From: an uncultured Akkermansia sp.
Lineage (GTDB): Bacteria > Verrucomicrobiota > Verrucomicrobiia > Verrucomicrobiales > Akkermansiaceae
Assembly: GCA_900548895.1 (NCBI GenBank)
Contig: URLZ01000018.1
Coordinates: forward strand, 1 to 42,586
Direction: 5' to 3'
DNA length: 42,586 nt
The number at the start of each line of letters is the position of its first letter. Positions within the stretch are counted from its first letter, which is position 1. Position numbers and translations under genes: made by a program. Below are positions 1-10,000 of this stretch, one piece after another. A model generated the notes under the pieces. The model saw nothing but the letters and a program-made list of their open reading frames with translations, was not told the origin of the DNA and did not search any database.

Positions 1-509
<509 letters not shown>

Positions 510-518
510 GCGGGCGCC

Positions 519-547
519 ATTATATCAGGTGCCGCTTATCTTGACAA
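519..547 (-). promoter_or_regulatory. Sigma-70 promoter of the edge lipoprotein gene
   Basis: On the minus strand, TTGTCA (547-542), 17 bp, then a perfect TATAAT (524-519). Only 9 nt separate the -10 from the ATG at 509, and there is no Shine-Dalgarno sequence. The expected start point lies about 3 nt before the ATG, so the message should be leaderless. Confidence 0.75.
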
Positions 548-991
548 GCCCGATGATTGACATGCTCAGCGGGATCTTTTTCTCGGAAATCCTCCCTGTG
601 TTTTGTCGGAGAGACTCCCCGTGGCGTTCGGGCTTCGTTCCCTTGCCGCCGAGGGGTAGAGCTGCTGCACGTGGGGGTGATGCGGCGGTTGAAGTCTGCG
701 GGGCGCGAGCGCTGAGGGTCGTGCGCGGCGGGAGTCCGGTAGTCCCCGGTGCACTGGGGGCTCAGAGGGGTGAGAATTCGTCGGAGCGGCGCCGTGGCGG
801 CGCGCGGCGTTTTTTCGAGCTCGCAGCCGAGGCTGAGCTCGGCGCATGAGGAGCTGGTAGAAACTGCTGTTGGGCGCCTGCTGAACGAGCTGTGGAGCGA
901 CCGTTGAACGGCTGTTAAACGGTCTTTGTCGGGCGGTGAAGAGACGGTGAGGGGGTGGCGAAGGACCGGGTTGGCGGGCTGTTGTTTGTGC
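548..991. other. Intergenic region, no gene seen
   Basis: This is the space between the divergent lipoprotein and glyS promoters. Open frames here, such as 337-849 on plus and 566-1087 on minus, have Arg/Pro/Ala-rich noise composition and no start signal. I see no hairpin terminator or RNA gene. Confidence 0.5.
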
Positions 992-1019
992 TTGCAATTC
1001 GATGGGCTTGCTGTAGAAT
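992..1019 (+). promoter_or_regulatory. glyS promoter, leaderless spacing
   Basis: TTGCAA (992-997), 16 bp, TAGAAT (1014-1019). The start codon of glyS begins 9 nt after the -10, with no ribosome binding site between. Confidence 0.65.
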
Positions 1020-1028
1020 AGCCGAGTT

Positions 1029-2612
1029 ATGGCAGACCGTACACAGACTGATCCGGTTCGGATGGAAAAAATTGTCAGCCTCTGCAAGCGCAGAGGGTTT
1101 ATCTTTCAGGCTGCGGAGATTTACGGCGGCCTCAACGGGTGCTGGGATTACGGCCCCCTCGGCGCGGAGCTGAAGCGCAATGTGAAGGATTACTGGTGGC
1201 GCGTGTTCGTGCAGGAGCGCCCCGATATTGTGGGGATGGACGGTGCGATTCTGACGCACAATTCGGTGCTGGTGGCTTCCGGTCACGTGAGCGGCTTCAC
1301 GGATCCGCTCTGCGATTGCCTGCTGAGCAAGGAGCGCCTGCGCGCTGATCAGATTCCGCCGCAGAGCGGTGTGGCTTTCTGGTGGAGCGGTGCGGCCCGC
1401 AAGGACGGCAGCTGGAGCACGAAGAAGGAGTTTTCGATGCTGGTGCCCTCCGATTCGGAGAAGGACGCCAAGACGGCGCGCAAGGGGGCTCTTCAGTATT
1501 ACAGCCAGATGTGCGGCCACGGCGCCCAGCCCGGCGATGTGGAGCTGCTCGATGAGCGCACGGAGGCGGTGATGGACAGTGTGCGCTACAACCCGGCGAA
1601 CGGTTCGCTGGTGACGGAGGCTCGCTCGTTCAACCTGATGTTCCGCACGACGATTGGTGCGGCATCGGATGAAAATGACCCGAGCAGCATCGGCTGGCTG
1701 CGCCCGGAGACGGCGCAGAGCATTTTCTGCCAGTACAAAAACATTCTCGATTCGTCGCGCATGAAGCTGCCCTTCGGCATTGCCCAGATCGGCAAGTCCT
1801 TCCGCAATGAGATCAATCCGCGCAACTTCACCTTCCGCTCGCGCGAGTTCGAGCAGATGGAGATTGAGTATTTCTGCCGTGCGGAGGATGGCTTGCGCCT
1901 GACGGATGAGTGGCTGGAGTCCTGCCTCTGCTTCTACGAGAATATCGGCATTCCGCGCGACAAGATTCACATCCTCGATGTGCCGGACGGCGAGCGCGCC
2001 TTCTACTCGAAGAAGACTTACGATCTGGAGTACGCCTTCCCCTTCGGCGTGCAGGAGCTTCAGGGGATCGCCTATCGCACGGATTACGACCTGACCCGCC
2101 ATCAGGAGGGCTCGGGCAAGCCGATGGAGTATTTCGATGAGGCGACGCGCGAGAAGTTCATTCCGCACGTGGTGGAGCCCTCGGCCGGCTGCGACCGCAC
2201 GGTGCTGGCGGTGATTTGCGAGGCCTACGACGAGGAGGAGCTCGGCAAGGACGGCAAGAGTGATGTGCGCACGGTGATGCACTTCCACCCGCGCATGGCG
2301 CCGATCAAGGCGGCGGTGTTCCCCCTGCTCAAGAAAAATGAGCAGCAGGTGCGCATCGCTCACGAGATTGAGCAGGAGCTGCGCCCCTACATGAATGTCT
2401 TTTATGATGAGGGCGGTGCCGTCGGTCGCCGCTATCGCCGCCAAGATGAGATCGGAACGCCGTTCTGCATCACGGTGGACTTCGAGACGCTCGGCGAGGG
2501 CGAGGATGCTTCGCTGAAGGATACGGTGACGATTCGCCACCGCGATTCCATGGAGCAGGAGCGTGTGGCGATCAAGGATTTGCTGCACTGGCTGCTCAAG
2601 CGCATTCGCTGA
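1029..2612 (+). CDS. glyS: Glycyl-tRNA synthetase, single-chain alpha2 type
   Basis: Class II aminoacyl-tRNA synthetase that charges tRNA-Gly, 527 residues. Visible family motifs are WDYGPLG near residue 40, the motif 2 region FRNEINPRNFTFRSREFEQME (about 255-275), the RPETAQ motif before it, and motif 3 SAGCDRTVLAVICEAYDEE. The C-terminal anticodon-binding domain begins around RMAPIKAAVFPLL. It is somewhat longer than the usual ~460 residues. The segment after SGFTDPL, which in many bacterial homologues carries CxxC and CPxCG zinc-type pairs, is here a longer insert with only scattered cysteines. This is the homodimeric archaeal/eukaryote-like form, not glyQ/glyS alpha2beta2. The start is set by the promoter 9 nt upstream. 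A strong terminator follows, so the gene is probably monocistronic. Confidence 0.95.
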   Translation: MADRTQTDPVRMEKIVSLCKRRGFIFQAAEIYGGLNGCWDYGPLGAELKRNVKDYWWRVFVQERPDIVGMDGAILTHNSVLVASGHVSGFTDPLCDCLLSKERLRADQIPPQSGVAFWWSGAARKDGSWSTKKEFSMLVPSDSEKDAKTARKGALQYYSQMCGHGAQPGDVELLDERTEAVMDSVRYNPANGSLVTEARSFNLMFRTTIGAASDENDPSSIGWLRPETAQSIFCQYKNILDSSRMKLPFGIAQIGKSFRNEINPRNFTFRSREFEQMEIEYFCRAEDGLRLTDEWLESCLCFYENIGIPRDKIHILDVPDGERAFYSKKTYDLEYAFPFGVQELQGIAYRTDYDLTRHQEGSGKPMEYFDEATREKFIPHVVEPSAGCDRTVLAVICEAYDEEELGKDGKSDVRTVMHFHPRMAPIKAAVFPLLKKNEQQVRIAHEIEQELRPYMNVFYDEGGAVGRRYRRQDEIGTPFCITVDFETLGEGEDASLKDTVTIRHRDSMEQERVAIKDLLHWLLKRIR

Positions 2613-2670
2613 GGCCTCTCGTTGCTGACGGTGGTCGGCTGTCGGGTTGGCCGCCGGGAAACGGTTTTTC

Positions 2671-2706
2671 AAGCCGCTCTGCACGCTGGTGCAGGGCGGC
2701 TTTTTT
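2671..2706 (+). terminator. Intrinsic terminator after glyS
   Basis: A 14-bp stem with one G.U pair (2671-2684 with 2689-2702), loop GCTG, and a run of six T at 2701-2706. It separates glyS from the phage-like cassette. Confidence 0.85.
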
Positions 2707-2790
2707 GTGCGGCGGATGGGGGTGGCAGCAGCGGTTGAGGCGGCTTTTCTGCCGAGGGGCGGGCAGGTGAGGCGGTGGAGGGGAGCTTGG

Positions 2791-2820
2791 TTGACCGCGG
2801 GGGCTCACCTCGGGCATGAT
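2791..2820 (+). promoter_or_regulatory. Possible promoter of the phage-like cassette
   Basis: TTGACC (2791-2796), 18 bp, CATGAT (2815-2820). The -10 matches four of six consensus positions. The ATG at 2828 lies 7 nt downstream, the same arrangement as at the host genes in this window. If this is right, the cassette is expressed from a host-type vegetative promoter. Confidence 0.4.
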
Positions 2821-2827
2821 GGCTCGC

Positions 2828-4072
2828 ATGCCGATACGTATGCGAGAGTGGGGCATGCTGCGAGCCCCGGAAAACAACACCCGAGTGCCGGTGGGCGGCT
2901 TGTCCGGCTGGGCTCAGGTGGCGTCGCAGCTCGGGACGGGGATCCGCGATTTGGCGGAGACGGGTACTCAGATGGCCGAGGAGCGCCGCGAGGTGCAGAA
3001 GGTGGCCGATCAGGCAAAGCTGGCCGCCCGCTTGCAGGAGGTGAATGATGAGGCTCAGCAGCAGCTCCGGGATGAGCAGCCGCGCGACTGGGCCTACGCC
3101 TGGCGGCAGGCGAGTGCTCCGGGGATTGCCGAGGCGGTCTCGGAGCTGCCTGAGGAGCAGCGCGCGGCGGGACGGGCGATGGCTGATTGGCTGAGTGCGC
3201 GCGCTTCGCTCGAGGCCCAGCGCGATCACGAGCTTTCACGCATTGAGGATTCGAGGCGCAGCTGGCAGCAGCGCCTCGATGAGGCCGTGGCCTCCGGCGA
3301 TGAGCAGAAGGCCGGGCAGTGGCTTGAGGCGGGGCGGCGCGTGTTCGTCCCGGAGGCGGAGATGGAGCAGCGCGGGGCCGAGGTGGCCAGCCGCTGCTGT
3401 TTGTCGCGCTGGCAACAGCGCTTGGCGGAGTCGCCGGCGCGCGCGCTGGGCGATTTGGCGGAGGCGGCGCCGGAGGCATGGCCCGGCGCGGAGACTGACC
3501 GCCTTCGCTTGCAGGAGCAGGCGGTGCAGACGCGCAAGGGGATGCGCCGCGAGCTGGCGCAGGGGCTCGCCGATGATCTGCGCCGAGGACAGCGACGCGA
3601 TGCGGATCGCCTGCAGGAGATGCAGCGCGCCGGCCTGATCAGTGCGGAGCAGCTGGCCGAGGCCCGCAAGCCTGTGGTGGCAGCCGGGCCGGCGACGCTT
3701 TCGGCTTGGATGCGCCGCGTGGATGAGTGCCCCGACGATGAGGAGGCGCGTACGGAGCTGAGCCTCAGCATCGAGACCTCTCCCTTGGAGGCGAGCCGCC
3801 GCCGCGAGCTGCTGGAGCGTTTGAACGATGGGGCCGCGCTGAGTGCGGCGGATCGCTCTTGCCTGAGCAGGAGCCTTTATGATTGGTATGGCCGCGGCTG
3901 TTTCGGCTGCGCGGCCGATGTGCAGTCGCAGCGCACGTATTTGCGCCTGCAGCGCGAGGGCTTCAGCCTGCTGCGCCGTGAGGGCAGTGAGGCGGCTGCG
4001 GAATGGCTGGAGAAGCAGCGAGAGAGCGCCGGGCGCTGGGTTTGTTTTGAATTTCAACAGAATTGGGTATGA
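2828..4072 (+). CDS. Phage DNA-ejection / internal virion-like coiled-coil protein
   Basis: A 414-residue protein of mostly charged, Gln/Arg/Glu/Ala-rich helices. The N-terminus (MPIRMREWGM, then RVPVGGLSGWAQVASQLGTG near residues 19-38 and DLAETGTQMAEERREVQ) follows the pattern of podovirus internal virion or ejection proteins: a short basic start, a Gly-rich patch, then a long coiled coil. A repeated helical motif with QKAGQWLEAGRRVF and ARALGDLAEAAPEA fits that family's helical hairpins. This is pattern recognition, not a database hit. An in-frame ATG at 2816 is possible; I chose 2828 because of its spacing to the putative -10. The stop overlaps the next start as ATGA (4069-4072), so it is coupled to the giant gene. 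Alternative: an unrelated coiled-coil scaffold protein. Confidence 0.6.
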   Translation: MPIRMREWGMLRAPENNTRVPVGGLSGWAQVASQLGTGIRDLAETGTQMAEERREVQKVADQAKLAARLQEVNDEAQQQLRDEQPRDWAYAWRQASAPGIAEAVSELPEEQRAAGRAMADWLSARASLEAQRDHELSRIEDSRRSWQQRLDEAVASGDEQKAGQWLEAGRRVFVPEAEMEQRGAEVASRCCLSRWQQRLAESPARALGDLAEAAPEAWPGAETDRLRLQEQAVQTRKGMRRELAQGLADDLRRGQRRDADRLQEMQRAGLISAEQLAEARKPVVAAGPATLSAWMRRVDECPDDEEARTELSLSIETSPLEASRRRELLERLNDGAALSAADRSCLSRSLYDWYGRGCFGCAADVQSQRTYLRLQREGFSLLRREGSEAAAEWLEKQRESAGRWVCFEFQQNWV

Positions 4073-7000
4073 AACCGTATCGTGATGACAGGTCGGAGGC
4101 GGCGGCAACGGAGCCGTCGTCGGGTCAGACGGGCCGCGCGGCTGATGCTGTGGCGGCGAAGGAGAAGACGCGCCGCCGTGCGCCGGCGGACGCAGGGGCA
4201 GCGCCTTCGTCGCGCCGCGCTTCCGAGGTGAGTGCCCCGGCGGCGGAGGCCATGCTGACGGATCCGTCGCTGGCAGCGGATCTCGCGACGGCTTCGGCTT
4301 CGGTGCCGGCGGAACCGGTTCCCGAGTTTGCCGAGCGGCCTGCTCCGGTGGCTCGGGTGAGGGGCGGCGGTGCCGGGGCGGCGTCCGCTTTCTCTCCGGC
4401 CGGAGAGAGTGTTGCCGCAGGCTCGGCGGCGGCTGAGGCGGTGAACCGCGAGGTGTCGCGCGGCGGCGAGGCGTCGGGAGAGCCCGGCCCCGCAGCGGCG
4501 TCACGGGCGGAGGCCTCCCGCTCGTCTGTGTCTCGGGCGTCGGCGTCGGGCTCTGCCTCCGAGGGGGTGTCCGCATCGTCGGAGCTGCCGGCGTCGACGG
4601 CAACGGCTGATTCCGGGGATGCGGCCTCTTTCGGTGCCGCCGGAGTCGCGGGCGCAGGAGCTGAAGGAGGCTCAGGCGTCGCGGGAGAAGCTGCGATGCC
4701 CGGTGCCGTAGCGTCGGGCGCTGCCGTCGGGATGCCGGCGGGAGCGCTCGCGGCGGCGCCGACCGGGGCTTCCGGAGCTCCTGGGCAGTCGGGCGGCTTT
4801 GCCCCGACCGCAGCTGCGGTCGGGCTTCCGGGTGCTGCCGGGAGGGAGGCGTTCGGTGCGTCTCCGCAGGCTTTTTCCGCGGGCGGGGGCGGTGTTGCGG
4901 CGCCGGACTTTGTCCCCGGGGCTGTGCCGGGGTCTGTTCCCGGTGCTGGCGTTCCCGGTGCGGGCGTTCCCGGTGCGGGCGTTCCCGGTGCGGGCGTTCC
5001 CGGTGCGGGCGTTCCCGGTGCGGGCGGGCTGCTTCAGGGGGCTGTGCCTCCGGAGGCGGCTGCTCCGTTGTCGGGCAACGGTGAGCGTTCGCTGCGCCAT
5101 TCGGGCTTGTTTTTGCGCTCGGAGCAGAGTGATCGCTACTGGAAGCGCGTTCTCGTGGGGGATTTGCGCCGCGTGCCGGAAGAGGTGCGGCGCCGCGCGG
5201 GGGCTGATGAGCCAGAGCTCGATGAGGAGGAGCGCCGCTATCGCTTGGCCGGCGCGATCAATCGCTCGTGGGTGTCGGATCACGGTGAGTATTCGCGCGA
5301 GTACATCACGGAGAACTGGGGCCGCATGCGCGCCGAGTTGGCGCGGCGTCTCGGGGTCGTCGATGATGAGGAGGAGCTCTTCCGCGCGATTTCGCTGCGC
5401 TCGGATGAGGATCCTCTGCGCCGCATGGCTCGCGACTTGTTCGAGGGCGCCTATGCCGCCGGGCTGGAGGGTCAGGAAGCTTTCGACCCGGGGGCGTCGC
5501 TTCAGCAGTTGCAGGCGCCGCAGCAGCAGGCGGCGCGACTGATCGTTTTTGAGGGGTTGACGGCGGGGCAGGCGCAGCGCGAGCGCTATTTGCCGCTGGC
5601 GCAGCGCGTTGCCGACGGCCTCAGGGCCTACGATGCTGCGGAGAGTCAGCTTTTCTCTGCGCCGGATGTGGTGGCTTCTCTGCCGGCGCTGAGCGAGGCG
5701 GCCGGGCAGCTCGCGGAGATGCCGCAGCAGGAGCGCTACCTCGTGTATCACCTCGCGGCTGGCTTGCGCCCGACCGGTCAGGCGGGGCAGGCATCGGGAG
5801 CTGAGGGCACGGAGGATGAGGGACTGGGTTCCGCGATGCTGCGCGCTGTGCGGCGCGGATCGGTCAACCTCGGTGTCGGCGCTGCGCAGGCGCTGGGGCA
5901 GTTCTCGTCCTCACTGGTGCGCCATCTGGGCGAGAATCTGGATGATTCGCTGGGTACGGACATGGCGGGGGGCGCTGAGGTGCTGGATCGTCACTTGGTG
6001 GTGCACGACGAGCTGCGCCGTCTGGCGCAGCACGAGGTGTATCCGCTGGGGCAGGCGGCGGGTGCGTCGCGCGTGGAGCAGTATCTGATCGATGCGGCGC
6101 AGGCGACGCCGTCTTCGGTGCTGGCCTTCTGCTCGGGTGCCGGGTTCGCGGGGCTGACGCTCAGCGGTGTCGGCGAGGCCGTGGCCGAGGCCCGCAGTCG
6201 CGCCCCGATGGGCGACCGCGATTTGCAGCTGGCTGCCGGGGTGATTGCCGGCACGATTCAGGCCGGGATCTATGCGGGCCTCGGCAAGTTGGGTTCGCAG
6301 GCGCTGGAGCAGTCGGTCGCGTCGCTAGTGCGCGCGGGTGGTTCGGGGGTGAAGGGGTATTCCGCTGCGGCCCTTCGTTCTCTCAGCCATCTGACGGGGG
6401 AGTCGGTTCGCCTGCTGCTGGCGGGCAAGGCGGCGATGGCGACGGATCTCGCCACGCAGGAGCTGGCGGCTCGCGTGGACGGCACGGCTTCGAACATTGA
6501 CTGGAGGGCCTTCGGTGACAATCTCACGGACATTGAGGCGAATATGCGCGAATCGGCGATGCTGCTGCCCTATCTGCTCATTGCGTCGGGGCGCGTGGCG
6601 CTGCGCCATTTTCGCAGCCGAGAGCAGGTGCTGGGCGATGGCTCGGCGCTGTTGGACTGGGGACTTTCGGAGAAGGAGAGGGAGGCGGTGATGCGCGAGA
6701 CGGATTTGGATGTGCAGGGCGAGCGGCTGCGCGAGGCGCTGCGCAAGAGCCCGCGATGGTCCTCTCCCGATTTCCCGGAGGAGGCGATGCGCAGTCTGCT
6801 GCTGCTCAACACGGATTATTTCCGAGGTTTTTCGGAGCCGAAGGTGGTGCGCGATTTCCTGCGCCTGCCGGCGGAGAGCTCGGGGGTGAAGCGCGAGGAG
6901 TTTCCCGCTCTCCGCGAGGGGGACAAGGATGCTGAGGATCGGGTGCTCAAGCGCCCGTGGGCGCGCCCCGAGCTGCTTCAGCGTTCGGAGCGCCTGAGTC

Positions 7001-10000
7001 GTGTTTTGCCCATTTGGGATGCCTGGTGGAGTAAGTCGCACCTGCTCAGCTCGTCTGATACGAGCCCGCGCAGTCAGAACCGCCGCATCCGCGAGGAGAC
7101 CTTCGGCAGGCGTCTGCGCTATGCGTTTGAGCTGAGGAATCCGTCGGCTGTTATGCAGGATCGTCTGGAGATGAGCGGAGCCTATGCGCCCCACGCTGAG
7201 GAGGAGCGCCGCCTCGTGATTGCGGACCGCTTCGCCGAGATTCAGGATTTGTCGTATCAGTTCCTGCTCAATTCATACACGCTCGATTCGATGCTGAGAA
7301 CGCCTGAGGCAATCTCGTCGCTGGTGAAGCGCTCGGAGCGCATGCGTCAGTCTCTTCTGGGCGGTGTGGCTCAGATGGTGCTGGGGTTGGCATCGGGCAA
7401 GTCTCGGCAGGAGGTCTTGAAGGACTTTGCCGGCAGCTTCAACTATTACTACAAGCGTCGCAGCTTTCAGATCAGCGCTCCGCAGTGGATGCGCGAGGCA
7501 AAAGCAAATCACTTGCGGCATTTGGATCGCTTGCTGGAGCCGGCGAATCGCGGGGTCTTGGATGATGTGCCCAACGAGGTGCTTCAGGCGGTGCGCGTGC
7601 TTGCCGGCTTGGAGGCCTGCGGGACGGCTCTCTTTGATCTGCTGCCGCTCAGCCCGGGCTTCATGACGGCCCTCTCGCGGGGTATGACGCCGATGCAGGC
7701 CTACGGGCACTTGCTCGGCCGAGAGTTGCAACTGGACGAGAAACAGAGGCTCGCTCTGCCTGAAGACGCGCGATTCGATGAAGCCTCGGCTCAGGATATT
7801 TCGGAGTATACGGAACGCAACCGAGAGCTCTATGAGCGTTATCGCGGTCTGACGGGCCGCGGCCTGGAGTCCTCGGAGGGCGAGGACGGGCAGACGTACT
7901 GGCGCGTGCTGCGCCCCAACGGGCGCTACACGCACTGGCACGCTCAACCGGAGCAGGCGATCAACGAGCTGGCGGCCCAGTCTTCGCTGTCCTTCATGTT
8001 GTACAACACATCGCCGCGCCGCTTGTTGCAGGAGGGGGCCGTGCGCCGTGCGCTGGATCTGAGCAGCTGGCTGCCCGTGCGGCCGCATGAGTATTCCGCC
8101 TATGATCGGCTGTGCAGTATTGCGCTCGATGAGCTGAGCCGCTTCTGGCAGGGCTCGGCGCTGCGCATGCAGCCCGGCATGGAGGTGAAGCGCCTGCGCT
8201 ACCGCTTCCGCATCGGGGCTCGCAATCTGGGCATCTCGCCGATTCTCAAGCCTCGCGGGGCTCCCGGCAGCGGCTACGAGGTCGATGCCTTCTCGGTGGC
8301 GACGCCGCTGGGTATGATTCAGGCGCGCCTGCACGCCTTCTGGCGACGCCAGCTGGGTAGTGAGGCGGTGGACGCGCAGCAGGCCGGGCGTCTGCTCGTC
8401 GCATCCGGCGTGCTGCGCGAGGATCAGGTGCAGCGCATCCTGCGGGCGGCGCGCCCGAGCATGCGGGAGCGGCGACAAGGTGCTCTGTCGCCCGATAAGG
8501 TCGAGAGGCGCAATGCGCGGCTGGCGCGGCATCTGGCTAAACTCAGTCTGCACTACATGCTCTCGCAGCTTGATACGATGACGCTGCCGGAGCCGGTGCG
8601 CGAGTGGCTGGCGCTGTCGCCTTTCTGCACGCTGCCGCTGGAGGTGCGTCGCAATATGAAGAGCGTCAAAAAGGAGACGAGTGTGCCCATCTCGAACGGC
8701 GCACCGCTGCTGTTGCGCTGGGCGAATCGCCGCAGTATGCTGCGCATGCAGCGCTACGCGGGGGCGGCAGACAAGGTTCGGTCCTTCCTCGCGGCGCCTT
8801 CCGTCTTTGCCGATCGCCTGCCGAAGCTCCTCAAGCGCTCGCTGGGGATGGACCCGACCGCCAACTTGGAGCAGGCTTGGTGTTTTCACCTCAGCGGCGC
8901 ACAGACGCAGTACAATACGGATCAAAGCTGTCTCAATCTGCTCACGGAGCCGGTGGAGGCGTGGCGCCTTCTGGCTCCGGAACAGAAGGCGGAGATGCTC
9001 GAGGATATCGAGCTTCCCGCCGAGCGCGGCTTTGATGCAACGCTGCCTCCGACGGGCGCTGCGGGAAGTGTGAGCGCTCTCGATGCTGCGGGGACATCCG
9101 CCGCCGACGAGTCCGGGGCAGGCGCTGCTGCTTGGGAACAGAGGCTTCGCGAGCTGGATGCGGTGCTGCGGGAGCATCCCGAGCTACACCGCTTCTCCTT
9201 GTTGCCCGATCGCAGCTCCGTCGTGGTTGAACTGCAGCCGATCGAGTATGAGGAGCCAAGCCGTCAGGAGGTTTTGCCGGCTTGGCAGAGCGGGAGTATC
9301 GGCGGTGCGTCGGTGCCCTTCCGTATGCTGAACCGGACGGTTCCGCGTGAGGATTACCGTGTCGGGAATGTCGCCGCGCTGCCGGCCGATTTGGCCGCGG
9401 ATGCCCGGACGTTGCCCGCCCTGCGCACGCTCGATGTGCTGCGCAGTTATGTGGTCTCGCTTCCCTTTGCAACGGAGCAGGGCATCTGGTGGAAGGGGAA
9501 ACGCTACGGCGGCTTCGACGGTGAGATGCCGACGGAGATCTACGAGAACTGGAAGGATCGCCCGGTGCTGCAAGGCCTCTTGGAGATGTTTGCTCGCATC
9601 GATGACGTTCTGGCGGCCTCGGGCGAGGAGAGGATGGACGTCTGCGGCGTGCAGCTGCTGCCGATGGGCGAGAGGCCCGACACGCGGCCTTGGTCTCTGG
9701 TGTCGCTCTACCGCGACCCGGCCCATCCCGAGATGCTCTATCGCCTCATGCCCGGTGAGCCGGATTCACCGGGCGTGCCGATGCGGCGCCCCTACATCGT
9801 CAACAGTTACCACGGCGCCTACCTGCAAAAGAAGCATCGAAAGCACGTGTATGAGATGGACGACTTCTGCTACGGCATGGTGCCCTTGAATCTCTTCCGC
9901 CCCTTTGAGCCCCGTAACTACAACGAGAAGCACATGGAGGCCTGGAAGCGCGAGGCCGTCGAGTACACGATTGACGGCATCCTGGCGCGCGCCGAGAGCA

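Noticed and set aside
915..2684. 589-residue open frame antisense to glyS
   Set aside because: High-GC shadow of the glyS codons. It is His/Leu/Ala/Arg-rich, has no start signal, and the sense frame is a certain gene.
3236..4603. 455-residue minus-strand open frame across the cassette
   Set aside because: Pro/Arg/Ala composition typical of an antisense shadow. It covers parts of two coupled sense genes.
7273..9177. 634-residue antisense open frame inside the giant gene
   Set aside because: Composition mirrors the sense codon bias (Arg/Leu/Ala/Gln/His) and there is no promoter or start context.
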